From positions 36,642,001 to 36,706,000 of the forward strand of contig OZ020244.1 of assembly GCA_963971285.1 (NCBI GenBank): DNA of 64,000 bases, in the 5' to 3' direction. Shown here piece after piece: positions 1-9,711 of the stretch; the stretch's first letter is position 1; every line of letters begins with the position of its first letter. This stretch comes from Astropecten irregularis. Taxonomy: Eukaryota > Echinodermata > Asteroidea > Paxillosida > Astropectinidae. Made by a program: the position numbers and the translations under genes. The notes below the pieces were generated by a model, which saw nothing but the letters and a program-made list of their open reading frames with translations, was not told the origin of the DNA and did not search any database.

Positions 1-287
1 TGGAGATTTAGGGGGACTTAAAAGGAATGTATGTACTTGGGAGAAATTGCTTTTGTACTTTACTGCATGCCCAGATTTTGGTCACAGATAAATTTGGACA
101 ATCCTGTATTTAAAACAACACAGCCTTGTATCGCATTTAACTGTTGTAAATACATGAACCTGCAGATAAAGACAAAGTTGTTATAAGTAATCACAAGCTG
201 TAAGCTTGGCAAATACTCTGTCAGTGACTGGTAATGCTTTTTGTATTAATTAAATCTATTAAATTCTGGTTGAGCAGGATTTCGTGC

Positions 288-652
288 TTAAAGGTAACAT
301 CTTCACACTTTGGTAGCATACCAAAACAAAACTTTTCACCGATTTGCCTATAACTTTACTTGACCCATACAGGGTAAAAAGATGGTGATTGTAGAAACAT
401 ACTGTTCACATTTCTTTGCCTGAAATGCTGTATTTATCCAGAAAAGAGTCAAACTAGTTGATCCAAAACAGTTTTGATCTCAGGGTGATAAAAACTCCTG
501 TGAATAGATTTGAAAATACCTTGAAAGTTTTTCAGTTTTCTCAAAAAGTGGGCACCGTATAGGACTGGAAATTTCAAAGATGACTGTTACTGTATCTTTC
601 TTTAAATGTTCTGCTCATGTCAAAAACCAAAGTACGAAGTTATACCATTAAT
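288..652 (+). mobile_element. TTAA-1 MITE copy (degraded)
   Basis: Starts at TTAA followed by AGGTAACATCTTCACACTTT and ends at ATACCATTAA. The interior has the family's conserved blocks: GAAATGCTGTATTTATCCAG, CAAAAAGTGGGCACCGTAT and the closing AAAACCAAAGTA. It is more diverged than other copies. Non-coding, about 365 bp, consistent with a piggyBac-like non-autonomous element judged by the TTAA borders. Confidence 0.75.
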
Positions 653-2294
653 CAACAGCTAGATGAGCATTATAATTGTAAAGGATGACAGTTGTAAATT
701 ATTCTCAGTTCCAGACCAACCATGCTTACATATCATATTCTGTTTGTCTGTATAGATTCTTTACTGGAGGTCATATTTATGCAAACATTGATCATGATAT
801 CATTGTGTGCATGTCAATGTGTGTAGGTTGCCATTGTATACTGTTGACGTCAGATATCACTTGGTAAACTTGGGGATTTTCAAGTGGAGTTGAGGTCGGA
901 AATTGTGCTAAACACATCTAGAATGGACAATGAACAGTGTTTGGTTGTCCTGATATAAACAGTATAAAGTAAAGGTCACATTTGAGTAAATCATGCAAAA
1001 TGGTAAACCAAAAATAAAATGACCTGTGATTATCAATGCAAAAACCAGAAGTTCTGATTCTGATAAATATCTTCTCTAACTGGAATGGATGGCACTGTGA
1101 TTCCACTTTTTGTGTATAAAAGTCTGTCAATGGAATAATTTCCATGTTGAATTATGAAAAAACAATGAACAAAAAATATTACTGTTTAGATAGGTGCAAA
1201 TCTGACAGATGTTATACGATATTTAAGCTTACAGTTCCACAAAATTGAGAAGTTTTCCTATTCTCAGCTAAAAAACCAATGGGAACTTCAGCTATATAGT
1301 AATTTATTTATTTCAAGCCCGACATTCAATGTTTTTTTAGCCATTCTGTGGTCTGATCTCAAGCATAGTTCTGATGATGATACCCTTGATACCTTTAGTA
1401 GGCTGGTCATTATATATGCACAAAATACAGTAAAATTAACGAACATATTTAACATAATATATTATGTACATATATTTTATATATATTTCCAATAAAACAA
1501 TAAAACGAAAAAATTATGCATCAAAATATCAACACCAGCTGTTGTTTCATGATTACTAATTACTATGTAAATTATAAGCATGTACAATTTAGAAATTCAG
1601 TGTATACGCAAAACAATGAATCAACTGAAATTATAAATACAATCTCATGGGAAAAATTGAACATTTCTGAGAAATTAATATCAAAATTTGATATAAAATC
1701 AAAATGGCAGCCATTTTTTTAAAACCAAGGATGTGAGTGGCCACAAACATGATAAAACACCAAGCAAAACGCTCAAATTGAAAAGTTCTGATACCTTTTT
1801 ACAGAGCAGTTGGACAAAAAAGGTGAAATTCTGAGTTAAAATATAAAAAAAACCCAGGAAATCCGATAAACAAAATCTTAATTTCTCACATCCCTGTTAA
1901 ACACTGAATTCTACTGCATGAAAGTATTATGATAACCAAGCACTACAAATGAATAAATGACCAACAAACAAAATGACTGATAATCTAAATGAAGAAGTAA
2001 TAATTGAGAAAAGACCAAACAAAAACAAACAAACAAACAAACAAACACCCCAACACCCCAACAAACAACAAATAAATAAACTGACACAAACAACAAAAAA
2101 ACAACACATGTACAAAAATCAATGTGCAAAACAATAGCAAGTAGATACAAAGGAATTAACAACATACAAAACAACAACTCCCCCCAACAAAAATAACAAA
2201 TCGGATGATATATTTTATGATTGAAAAAAAAAAAAGCCACTACATGATTGTACACAGCCAATTTACATGTGATCTAACAAAAAAGATATACATC

Positions 2295-2432
2295 TGGGGT
2301 CTATTTCACAAAGCCCTACGATTGATCGTAACTAGAGTTACGAAGAATAACCCATCATATCATGTACATAAGGCTGCAATACATCATAAGTCCTACGATT
2401 GATATAAAGTAACGATGAGTTTGGTGAAATCG
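2295..2432 (+). mobile_element. GTCG-MITE copy
   Basis: About 138 bp, with inverted ends GGGTCTATTTCAC... and ...GTGAAATCGAT and internal inverted blocks CCTACGATTGATCGTAACT and AGTCCTACGATTGAT. Other copies lie at 5040-5225, 23848-23985, 46912-47066 and 61569-61708. It sits 30 bp beyond the donor of SLC37A3 exon 2. Confidence 0.8.
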
Positions 2433-2461
2433 ATAGATACAATACAGTAAACAGCACTCAC

Positions 2462-2576
2462 ATGATCTTCATATCCGTCTGGTACTGTTTCATTGTCACC
2501 AAGAGGAGCCCAGCTGAGCCGAACCGAAGTTTTGACATTACTGAACGTCTTACGGGCAGCATTGTAAAAACAATAC
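2462..2576 (-). CDS. SLC37A3: SLC37A3-like exon 2
   Basis: Encodes YCFYNAARKTFSNVKTSVRL and then SWAPLGDNETVPDGYEDH. The acceptor is CAG|G at 2577 and the donor GTGAGT begins at 2461. The exon starts with one base completing a split serine codon and ends in phase 0. Confidence 0.88.
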
Positions 2577-4313
2577 CTGCAAGTAAAAACCAATTAATTA
2601 ACACAACAAAATCTTCAAATCAATATGTAAATAATTACTCGAAGGGAAACGACGACAAATATGCACAAAATCTGTTAGAATGGATAACAGGGGTTGATTC
2701 CAAAGAGCATGCTTAGTATACAAATATGCCTAAAAGCACGAAAAACCTTGGTAATTAAAATCAGCTGACAGCCATAACTCCTAAGTGTTATGCTCAGCAA
2801 ACAATGGCCAAATACAAGAAAAGCAGTACACATCACATGGAAATTTGGTTGGTATAATCCTGTTTGATCAAGGAAGACTTTTCATGCTTAAGCAACTGTT
2901 TGTGCTTAAAGGTTGTACACCAGTATCATACTTTGGTAAGACACCAAAACAGAAACGTTCACAGATTTACCTATAACTTACAGGGTATGAAGGTGGTACT
3001 GGTAGCAACATATCGTTCAAATTTTACCGCCTGAAATGCTGTATTTATCCAGAAATTAGTAAAACAACGACCGAAAATCTTTTTGATCTTTTAAAAGATC
3101 AAAAATAAAAGAGAAAAGACTTAAGAAATACCGTGGCCGTTTTTCACTGTTTTCTCAAAATCTCAAAAAGTGGGCACCGTATGGGACTGAAATTTTCACA
3201 GGTGATTATTACTGTATCGTCCTTGATATTTTTGCCCATGAATGTGTATTTCTTTGACAAAAACCAATGTATGATATTACCTTTAGCAGCTCTATGAAAT
3301 TGGCCCGTTTTCTGTGTTTGCCTTTTACTTACAAAATATGAATAATGTAACTTGTACAACATAATACGTGTAGCATACTGTGCATGAAAAATGTAAAACA
3401 CGTTCAATAAAAAGGTGCTGTTATGAACAAAATCATTGACACACATACAGGGAAACATTTATGCATACTCAGTCATGAACTTCATTCATAAAAGTCCATG
3501 TTACACCTAAAGTGTCCTAAAATATACATGCAATATTACAACTGAATGTGTGTCTGATTTTGCCCACATTCACTGTTTGTTTTTTATTCAAAGTGAAGGA
3601 AGTGGCAAGCCAACTAATGTATACATGTATACGGTGGGTCAGGTTTTATTTTAATGTTCCCAATTTTGTGGGAATCCGAAATCAAAATGAGAAGTGCTTT
3701 ATTACCAACCGAAAAACAGAACCCATAGTCAAGTTTTAATGAAAAGCAAATTGCAAGTCCTGTCAGTAGACGTATACATCTGGAATCTTGACATGGATAT
3801 ATTTGAGAAATGTTCCAGTCTTTTAACTGAAGTAAAAATATCAATACAACTGTTACAAACTGCTCATCAGCCAAAATAATGATCTGAAACATACAAAATG
3901 CTTGGAGTTATGAGGGCCTGACGTTTCGATCCTAGCAGGATCTTATCATTTTAGTCGAGGCTTCTTTTAAACCTTCGAAAACGATCCAACAATAGGTTCG
4001 AAACGTCAGGCCCTTTTAACTCCAAGCATTTTGAAGTAGAAATATGTTATTTTTCGGTCATAATTCGACTCCGCACGATTCAATAAAATAACGGCACAGA
4101 GAATACAATGTTTCTTTGCATAGTTGTGTGCATGGTGGTATCACTCAGAGATTTTAACCGTCAATTTGAATCAATTTGAAACCTCAGTAAATGATTTCGA
4201 TTATTAAATCCTAGATCAAGCTTGGCTTATACTTACGAGGAATACGTCAGCAGGAATGTAGCCAAGTGATACTTGGTATAACCGCCGCAACACCTTGCCT
4301 CCGGCCTCTTCAT
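2462..4313 (-). CDS. SLC37A3: SLC37A3-like transporter, 5' part (two coding exons)
   Basis: SLC37 proteins are major-facilitator sugar-phosphate transporters; SLC37A3 acts with ATRAID in the endolysosomal system of mammals. Two exons join in phase: 4313-4237 (25 codons plus 2 nt, donor TCCTC|GTAAGT) and 2576-2462 (acceptor TTACTTGCAG|G, 38 codons, donor ATCAT|GTGAGT). The protein begins MKRPEARCCGGYTKYHLATF and continues through the first membrane helix into the loop motif ARKTFSNVKTSV and SWAPLGD. RKTFSNVK is typical of SLC37A3; SLC37A1/A2 carry SRKPISIVK instead. An in-frame stop precedes the first ATG, which supports this start. About 64 residues of an expected 490 or so are present; the rest lies left of the window. 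Confidence 0.85.
2730..3306 (-). mobile_element. GCC-MITE copy split by a TTAA-1 insertion
   Basis: The left part (2730-2905) carries reverse-oriented GCC-MITE sequence: AAAAACCTTGGTAA, GTTATGCTCAGCAAAC, GAAATTTGGTTGGTA. The terminal remainder GCAGCTCTATGAAATTGGCC follows at 3287-3306. Between them lies a TTAA-1 element placed exactly at the TTAA of the terminus GTGCTTAAGCAGCTC. Confidence 0.85.
2906..3285 (+). mobile_element. TTAA-1 MITE copy nested in a GCC-MITE
   Basis: Left border TTAA at 2906-2909; right border CCTTTA with one A apparently lost. The interior shows the typical order: CACAGATTTACCTATAACTT, GAAATGCTGTATTTATCC, AAAAGATCAAAAATAAAAGA, GTGGGCACCGTATGGGACTG and CATGAATGTGTATTTCTTTG. 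No coding capacity. Confidence 0.88.
3896..4033. mobile_element. Foldback element, GGGCCTGACGTTTCG family
   Basis: Inverted arms: AATGCTTGGAGTTATGAGGG then CCTGACGTTTCGATCC on the left, mirrored by GGTTCGAAACGTCAGGCCC and TAACTCCAAGCATTTTG on the right. Related copies lie at 4885-4972 and 31851-31960, with a half copy at 24710-24800. Confidence 0.8.
4237..4313 (-). CDS. SLC37A3: SLC37A3-like exon 1 (first coding exon)
   Basis: ATG at 4313-4311, donor GTAAGT beginning at 4236, phase 2. It encodes a short basic N-terminus and the first half of membrane helix 1 (HLATFLLTYS). An in-frame TGA lies about 60 bp upstream of the ATG with no other ATG between. Confidence 0.85.
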
Positions 4314-4700
4314 TGCACGAGCAGAACAAATTAATCCTCGACGAAAAAAGTAATGGCGTCCGCTGACAATTCAATTACAATTCAATGTGCTGCTGGATGA
4401 TGCTACGCCAAATTGTGTGAATAAAAAGCAAAGTTCTCATGGGTGTGTATGCTTAGTGACACTGTCTGCTGTTCGCAGAAACACCTGTTACACAAAATGG
4501 ATTACCATTTAACCGCCAAATGTTTGTTCTGCTGTTTGTTTGCTGTACTCTCCCAGGCTAGTGATCGATATTTTACTCCTATCTGTTACAGTAGTTGCAC
4601 ACACGGAATATCATCATGGTCACTGCCAATGTCATGTGGACAGTTATTAATTCTTTGGAACTTTAGTGCGGGGGCTATGCGCAGCCGACGGCGAATCGCA
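4314..4700 (-). promoter_or_regulatory. Likely SLC37A3 5' leader and promoter
   Basis: Unique-looking sequence directly upstream of the SLC37A3 start codon, free of recognised repeats. It includes TAATGGCGTCCGC near 4352, which resembles a YY1-type initiator element on one strand. Placement is inferred from the gene model; no TATA box is obvious. Confidence 0.35.
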
Positions 4701-4884
4701 TGCAAAATCGACCCAAACATTTCAACAGCATTTGTCACGCAACAACTTTGACTGTATTATTTTCATGTACATGACTGTAGGCCTAATACCAAAAAAGTGT
4801 GACATTTTCAAAAATTGCAACATGACACATCGAAAGGTGGAAAATAAGGCTACATTTTGAAACTGCCACGGTAGGCATAGGCAT

Positions 4885-4972
4885 AGTTGGGAGGGCCTGA
4901 CGTTTCGATCTTTGATAAAGATGGAGCTAGGATCAAAACGTGAGGCCCTCCCATTACTTCAAGCATTTTCTA
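4885..4972. mobile_element. Foldback element, short copy
   Basis: GGGAGGGCCTGACGTTTCG on the left pairs with AAACGTGAGGCCCTCCCAT on the right around a roughly 35-bp loop, ending TTCAAGCATTTTC. Same family as 3896-4033, with a much shorter interior. Confidence 0.8.
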
Positions 4973-5039
4973 TAATTTAGGCCATTATTTTGATTGATGA
5001 ACAGTTTGCAACAATCCATTACTTGTGTTGATGGATAGT

Positions 5040-5225
5040 TGCGAAGGATAACCCATCGGGTTGTAATGTATCATAGGCCTACGTCCTACGATTGATAGTA
5101 AGTTACGAGAAATTGGATCGATCAGTAGAGTTACGAAGCGGATAAACCACCGTGTCCTGCAATGCATCGTAAGTCCTACGATTGATAGTAGGCCTAAGTT
5201 ACGAGACGTTTGGTGAAACCAACCC
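5040..5225. mobile_element. GTCG-MITE, composite or duplicated copy
   Basis: Contains CCTACGATTGATAGTA twice, each followed by AAGTTACGAGA, plus GGATAACCCATCGGG and GTTTGGTGAAACCAACCC. It looks like one copy inserted in another or partly duplicated. Confidence 0.65.
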
Positions 5226-5745
5226 ATGGTCTAATTGTTTCGGACACGATTCGTACGTAGGCCTACGCTGTCGGGATGTTGACCCATTTTCTTGTTGCTT
5301 CATACACCTGGAACATTTTACACGCAAACGCCAAGGCCCTCAATGGCAAACAATCGTCATCACAACTTTCCCGCCAATAATCATCCACAGCTCGAAAGGT
5401 GCACGTGCCAATCTTCCCGCCGCAAAATATCTCGCGTGAACATAAATCGAAATAGGTTCGAAGGCGTGAAATTGTACTGCGTGACGTAAGCCCTGCATGC
5501 TCCAGGCTTCTCACAAAGGCATATAATAAAATCCCCTTGATATTGACGTTCACAGCAGGGATATGCATTCATGTGATATTTTATTGAGCGCGATGGCTAT
5601 GTGTTACATTCTCAACAGTTACTGAATATTTGGGTCGTACAACGTCACACCGCACGCGAATAAACAAAATTTCTGACTCAAGGGGATCAAGCGCACGCAT
5701 TCGCGTTAGATTTTCTACCACAGTGCACCTTTTGGCCTATACTCT
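5226..5745. other. Spacer upstream of SLC37A3, nothing recognised
   Basis: Moderate GC sequence without a recognisable gene, RNA or repeat match inside this window. Short open frames here have no splice or homology support. Confidence 0.4.
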
Positions 5746-5749
5746 TGCC

Positions 5750-5945
5750 GTGAAAGGTAACTCCATACACTAAATCCAAATTCATGGACAAAAATATCAA
5801 CTAATCATCCGTAAAAAATTCCAGTCCCATACTGTACCACCTAGTGAGAAAACAGTGAACTTACGCTCACATTATTTTCAAATCTATTCGCAGGAGTTTT
5901 GATCGCACCCTCAGATCAAACTGAGAATGAAAATAAATTGTACAA
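5750..5945 (-). mobile_element. TTAA-1 MITE fragment
   Basis: Partial copy in reverse orientation: AAATTCATGGACAAAAATAT, TTCCAGTCCCATACTGTACC, GTGAGAAAACAGTGAAC, ending AGGAGTTTTGATCGCACCC. The distal half is missing; a SINE-1 copy follows soon after. Confidence 0.65.
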
Positions 5946-6053
5946 CTTCAAACATTTGATGAGTAAACAAATCGGAATTGGGGTAAAAGATAAACAAAAA
6001 TCTGATTTCAGATTGAAATCTAATGGGGTCTATGATATTCGATGATATAATTA

Positions 6054-6270
6054 TAGAATAACCACAAGGAAACTGACTGAATTTAAAGTCATTGAAAAGT
6101 GAACAAAGAAAATTTGACTGGAGCGGGATTCGAACCGGCGACCTCCTGAATACCGTACAGGCGCTCTACCAACTGAGCTATCCAGCCCTACATTGGTGGC
6201 GACCCCAATAATCAATTATCTTTGTTCGTTTGGCAGTCGGAAGCCATGAAACCACGCAAACACCGCTATC
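6054..6270 (-). mobile_element. tRNA-derived SINE-1 copy
   Basis: On the minus strand a tRNA-like head reads GGGCTGGATAGCTCAGTTGG then TAGAGCGCCTGTACGG, AGGAGGTCGCCGGTTCGAATCCC. It carries an A box (TAGCTCAGTTGG) and a perfect B box (GGTTCGAATCC), then a body AACTGACTGAATTTAAAGTC and tail. Copies at 6345-6535, 22705-22890, 44368-44607 and 62945-63030 share it. Confidence 0.85.
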
Positions 6271-6344
6271 GTTTCAATGATACATGCTGCAACCTGGGAA
6301 CGGTACATGGGCGATCACTCAAAGAGGATACAGCTTTTTAATTA

Positions 6345-6535
6345 ATACAATCATCAAATAACCACAAGGGAAACTGACTGAATTTAAAGTCATTGAAAAG
6401 TGAACAAAGAAAAATTGACTGGAGCGGGATTCGAACCGGCGACCTCCTGAATACCGTACAGGCACTCTACCAACTGAGAAATCCAGCCCTACGTTGGTGG
6501 CGACCCCAATAGTCAATTATCTTTGTATAGTCTAT
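6345..6535 (-). mobile_element. tRNA-derived SINE-1 copy
   Basis: Nearly identical to the copy at 6054-6270 and in tandem with it, about 300 bp apart start to start. The head has AGAAATCC in place of AGCTATCC (plus strand), damaging the A box, so it is unlikely to be transcribed. Confidence 0.85.
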
Positions 6536-6776
6536 GATACTTACATACGCTGATGGAAAATAAAGACTCGTTTTGAAACTGAAACATTGAATTCATGTTG
6601 TGGGTTTTATTTTATTGCATAGAACCCTTTTTCATCACACACGCATAATTATGAAAATAAAACTCAAAGCTTACAAAATACTGTCTTAAGGCACCAAAAT
6701 GAAATCCGAAATGGTTGTACCCTTTACCATGTTCACACAAACATATATTCTAATAAGTTACATTGGTTCTTGTGAC

Positions 6777-7142
6777 TTAAAGGTAGTATCATACTTTGGT
6801 TTTTGTCAAAGAAGTACAGATTCATGGACAAAAATATCAAGGAAGATACAGTATCAGCCATCTGTGAAAATTTCAGTCCCATACGATGCCCACTTTTTGA
6901 GAAAATAGTGAAAATCGACCACAGTATTTCTTAAATCGTTTCTCTTTTATTTTTTATCTTTTAAAAGATCAAAAAGATTTTCGGTCGTTGTTTGACTAAT
7001 TTCTGGATAAATACACAATTTTGAGGTGGAAAAATGTTAACGGTAGGTTTCTACTAGCATCATCTTCATACCCTGAAAGTTGTACGTAAATCTGAGAACA
7101 TTTCTGTTTTGGTCGCTTACCAAAGTATGATACTACCTTTAA
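6777..7142 (-). mobile_element. TTAA-1 MITE copy
   Basis: Bounded by TTAA at 6777-6780 and 7139-7142, with terminal repeats AGGTAGTATCATACTTTGG and CCAAAGTATGATACTACCT. Reverse orientation relative to the copy at 18696-19042. It shares its right TTAA with the next copy. Confidence 0.9.
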
Positions 7143-7434
7143 AAGTATTATCATACTTTGGTAGCATTCCGAAACAGAAATCTTCACAGATTTACCTCTA
7201 ACTTACAGGGTATAAAGATGGTGATGGTAGAAACATAATATTACAATGAAAAAAAAATTAAAGAGAAAAGACTTAAGAAATACTGTGGCCGTTTTCACTG
7301 TTTTCTCAAAAAGTGGGCACCGTATGGGACTGAAATTTTTACAGGTGACTGTTACTGTATCTTCCTTTACTTAATATCTTTGCCCATGAGTCTGTATTTC
7401 TTTGATAAAAACCAAAGTATGATATAACCTTTAA
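7139..7434 (+). mobile_element. TTAA-1 MITE copy, abutting an inverted copy
   Basis: Begins at the same TTAA that ends the preceding copy and ends CCAAAGTATGATATAACCT|TTAA at 7431-7434. About 295 bp, with a deletion after GAAACATAATATTAC relative to full-length copies. Confidence 0.88.
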
Positions 7435-7673
7435 TGTTGCTTCAGTTGTTGGTCCTCAGTGACTGTGCACTTATTATGTATTGCATGAATGCATGTCTTT
7501 ACCCTGAGCTATCGGGGAAGTTTTGTTAAATTAGTGCCGAGCAAAATCGGGTAATTTAGTCCGACATGTGTGACATGTGCGATTTATGGTATACGTCTTC
7601 TTCAATGTGATCGTCACTTTCGGAATGCTTTTAACGATGCTGTTTTTTAGATCAAGCAATTAGATCCAGTACA

Positions 7674-7756
7674 TGGGGTACTGTGGCCTAGTGGTCTGGG
7701 GTGTCGTACTCAAGATCTTGTGGTCAATCTACAGATTGTGGGTTCGAATCCAGCCA
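7674..7756 (+). mobile_element. tRNA-like SINE-2 head
   Basis: GGTACTGTGGCCTAGTGGTC gives an A box (TGGCCTAGTGG) and GTGGGTTCGAATCCAGCC a B box. Long-arm spacing between them recalls a class II (Leu/Ser-like) tRNA. The acceptor ends do not pair well, so it is read as a SINE head, not a working tRNA. A G run (about 7759-7770) and a C run (about 7800-7820) follow. Confidence 0.55.
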
Positions 7757-7757
7757 T

Positions 7758-7822
7758 GGGGGGGGGGGGGGTGGAGGGTCTTGGCTAGGGGGTTACAAAC
7801 CCCCCCCCCCCCCCCCCCCCAG
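7758..7822. repeat. Poly-G then poly-C tracts
   Basis: A run of about 12 G followed about 30 bp later by about 20 C. The two can pair as a hairpin or form quadruplexes. Homopolymer lengths may be unreliable in assembly. Confidence 0.8.
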
Positions 7823-8327
7823 GTTTTCACTTTTCATGTATACAAAAAATAATTTTGTGCACAAACGTATATGGAAGTACGACCCAGCTACAAGATCAAC
7901 CCCCCCAGGTCTGAGGACGTGTCTACACTACTGATCTAGACTAGCAAAGAGTGTCTTGCGGAGTGAAATGATATGCTCGTGTGTTACTCGGCCTTGGTCT
8001 CGGAGTCCCATGACTCGGACTCAGCCTGGGAAGTTGTGTACTCAGATACAACACTGCTAACAAAGTGGCAGGCTTCCAATTGCCATTCTTTTTATAGGTT
8101 TAAATATGGTGAGCCACAAAGGCAGTAACATTGTCAGGATTTAATTTCAAATCTTATCTTGCTTCAACTATCAGTTACAATTAGGGAAATCTTAAAACTT
8201 GTGTCCGAAAATCATGCAGTAATCTTATGTAAGGTAATGTCAAAGGGATCTAGCAAAAAACACAAACATATTCATACTCTATCATTGTCAGAGATGACAA
8301 GGTTGTGTCAGTGCTGCTAATATCACC

Positions 8328-8560
8328 TGGGGCCAATTTCATAAAGCTGCTTAAGCAAAAAAAAAAAATTGCTTAAGCATGAATAGTCTTCCTTGGTCAG
8401 ACAGGATTACCAACCAAACGTTCACGTGATGTTTACTGCTTTTGTCTTGTAATCAGTCATCTGAGCATAACAATCACAAGGAGTCTTGGCTGGCATACTG
8501 ATTTTACCAAGGTTTTTTATGCTTAGGCAAATTTTGGTGCTTAAGCAGCTCTATGGCCCC
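8328..8560 (+). mobile_element. GCC-MITE copy (fairly intact)
   Basis: About 233 bp with inverted ends GGGGCCAATTTCATAAAGCT and TAAGCAGCTCTATGGCCCC. The interior holds GGATTACCAACCAAACGTTC and ATGCTTAGGCAAATTTTGGT. Other copies: 22273-22489, 27430-27686, 28212-29069, 28320-28565, 30248-30496. Confidence 0.88.
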
Positions 8561-8678
8561 TGGTTAGACTTGTAACTTGTTTCATGATTAAACCCTGCAT
8601 TCAGCTTGGTCTATGACCCCATCCTGGTTGGACACAGGGGCGGGGAAAGAGCCCCCAACCCCCTCCCAATACAGAATC

Positions 8679-8907
8679 CTTGGCCCTTTTCCAAACCTCG
8701 GCTCCGGCTCCGTCATCCATATGCTGAAAATAGAGGTTGTGGGTTTTCATTGAAGCTGAAGCTCCGTTTTCCCTTTCAAACCAGAGAATCTACTTCCGAA
8801 CCACAGCCAAAAGTCTCTATTTTGATACCCGTTATTTTAAAATTGACTCAAGAAATGGAGCTGGAGTCGGAGCCTGAGCCGGAGCAGAGGTTTGGAAAAG
8901 GGCCAAG
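8679..8907 (+). mobile_element. GGCTCC-terminal MITE, reference copy
   Basis: Inverted ends CTTGGCCCTTTTCCAAACCT and AGGTTTGGAAAAGGGCCAAG, each followed inward by GGCTCC/GGAGCC hexamers (CTCGGCTCCGGCTCC; GGAGCCTGAGCCGGAGC). The middle has CCATATGCTGAAAATAGAGG and TTGAAGCTGAAGCTCCG. Copies at 9335-9546, 34484-34880 and 36613-37040 differ by hexamer or 12-mer expansion. The 125-aa open frame across it is not a gene. Confidence 0.85.
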
Positions 8908-9334
8908 AAGGCTGACTTGGCAAAATTGTAGTAAAAATGCTAGCTGGTATGTCCCCATGCTTCAATCTCAGCATAACTGTTGATAAGAAACATGTTATTC
9001 ACAAGTCATATTGTGTCACAACCCAACTTTTCTGATACAGTGTGGGCGATCAATTGACAAGAAGAAACATTTTGGCTAGGCAGAAATGTGTAGCATTTTT
9101 TCTGTAAAATGTTTATGCCCTGAATTCAAAAACATGGGTTAACAAGCTGAATTCTAAGCCTTGAAAATAAGCCCTCAAATCTCACAGGAGAAAGAGCAGA
9201 CGACATCATGTAGAAATCGCCCGTTGACCAAATAGGACGGTACTGCGATACTAGTAGGTATACTACCTGCACATTACTACAGGGTTTCAGACTAGTCAGG
9301 TACTTGTGAGAACTCAACGATATGTGCGACTACG

Positions 9335-9546
9335 GACCTTTGTCAAAGCTCGGCTCCGGCTCTGGCTCCATTTCGTGAATCCATTATAAAATGATGGGTA
9401 TCAACATAGAGACTTTTGGCTGCAGTTCGGATGTATATTCTCTGGTTTGAAAAAGAAAACAGAGCTTCAGCTTCAATGAAAAACCACAGCCTTTATTTTC
9501 AGCATATGGATGACAGAGACGAAGCCTGAGCTGGAGCCATAGCCTG
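9335..9546 (-). mobile_element. GGCTCC-terminal MITE, at the 3' end of FAM185A
   Basis: Second copy: TGTCAAAGCTCGGCTCCGGC at the left, CAGCTTCAATGAAAAACCAC internally, GAAGCCTGAGCTGGAGCC at the right. It lies within about 60-270 bp past the FAM185A stop codon and supplies the nearest AATAAA on the minus strand. Confidence 0.75.
9492..9497 (-). promoter_or_regulatory. Candidate FAM185A polyadenylation signal
   Basis: AATAAA on the minus strand 108 nt past the FAM185A stop codon, inside a MITE copy. It is the first such hexamer downstream of the stop. Use is inferred; cDNA ends would decide. Confidence 0.4.
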
Positions 9547-9604
9547 AAATCATGCTAGTACCTTCTGTGTGAAATAGCCATGTTTAGCGCTGGTGATGGT
9601 GTGG

Positions 9605-9711
9605 TTATTTCTGCAGTTGGAGTGAATCGAACCATGATTGAACCATGAGTGTTATATTACCACGGTCAGCTCTGGCTGTCAGTGATGAATCCTCAGCTCC
9701 ATTTAAATCTC
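9605..9711 (-). CDS. FAM185A: FAM185A exon 7 (terminal)
   Basis: Acceptor TATTTTCAG|GA. It encodes DLNGAEDSSLTARADRGNIT, then LMVQSWFDSLQLQK and TAA at 9607-9605. The QSWFxSLxLQ ending is the family's C-terminal signature. Confidence 0.92.

Larger units (their letters stand above)
1..2461. other. SLC37A3 intron 2 (partial), non-coding
   Basis: AT-rich sequence downstream of the second SLC37A3-like exon. The third exon, expected to encode the next membrane helix pair, is not visible here, so the intron probably runs past the left edge. It holds a degraded TTAA-1 element (288-652), low-complexity AAAC-rich sequence at 2020-2100 and a GTCG-MITE at 2295-2432. Open frames here are low complexity and have no splice context. 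Confidence 0.6.

Noticed and set aside
1911-2261. 116-codon Cys/Phe/Leu-rich frame
   Set aside because: It is the reverse of an AAAC-rich low-complexity stretch; no homology or splice support.
4443-4751. 102-codon frame upstream of SLC37A3
   Set aside because: No recognised domain and no Kozak or splice context; it runs opposite to the supported gene through its likely promoter.
6114-6187. Functional tRNA gene
   Set aside because: A and B boxes are present, but the anticodon arm is non-canonical and the same defect recurs in dispersed copies with a shared body, so it is a SINE head.
8606-8983. 125-codon frame
   Set aside because: It spans a GGCTCC-terminal MITE whose other copies do not keep the frame.
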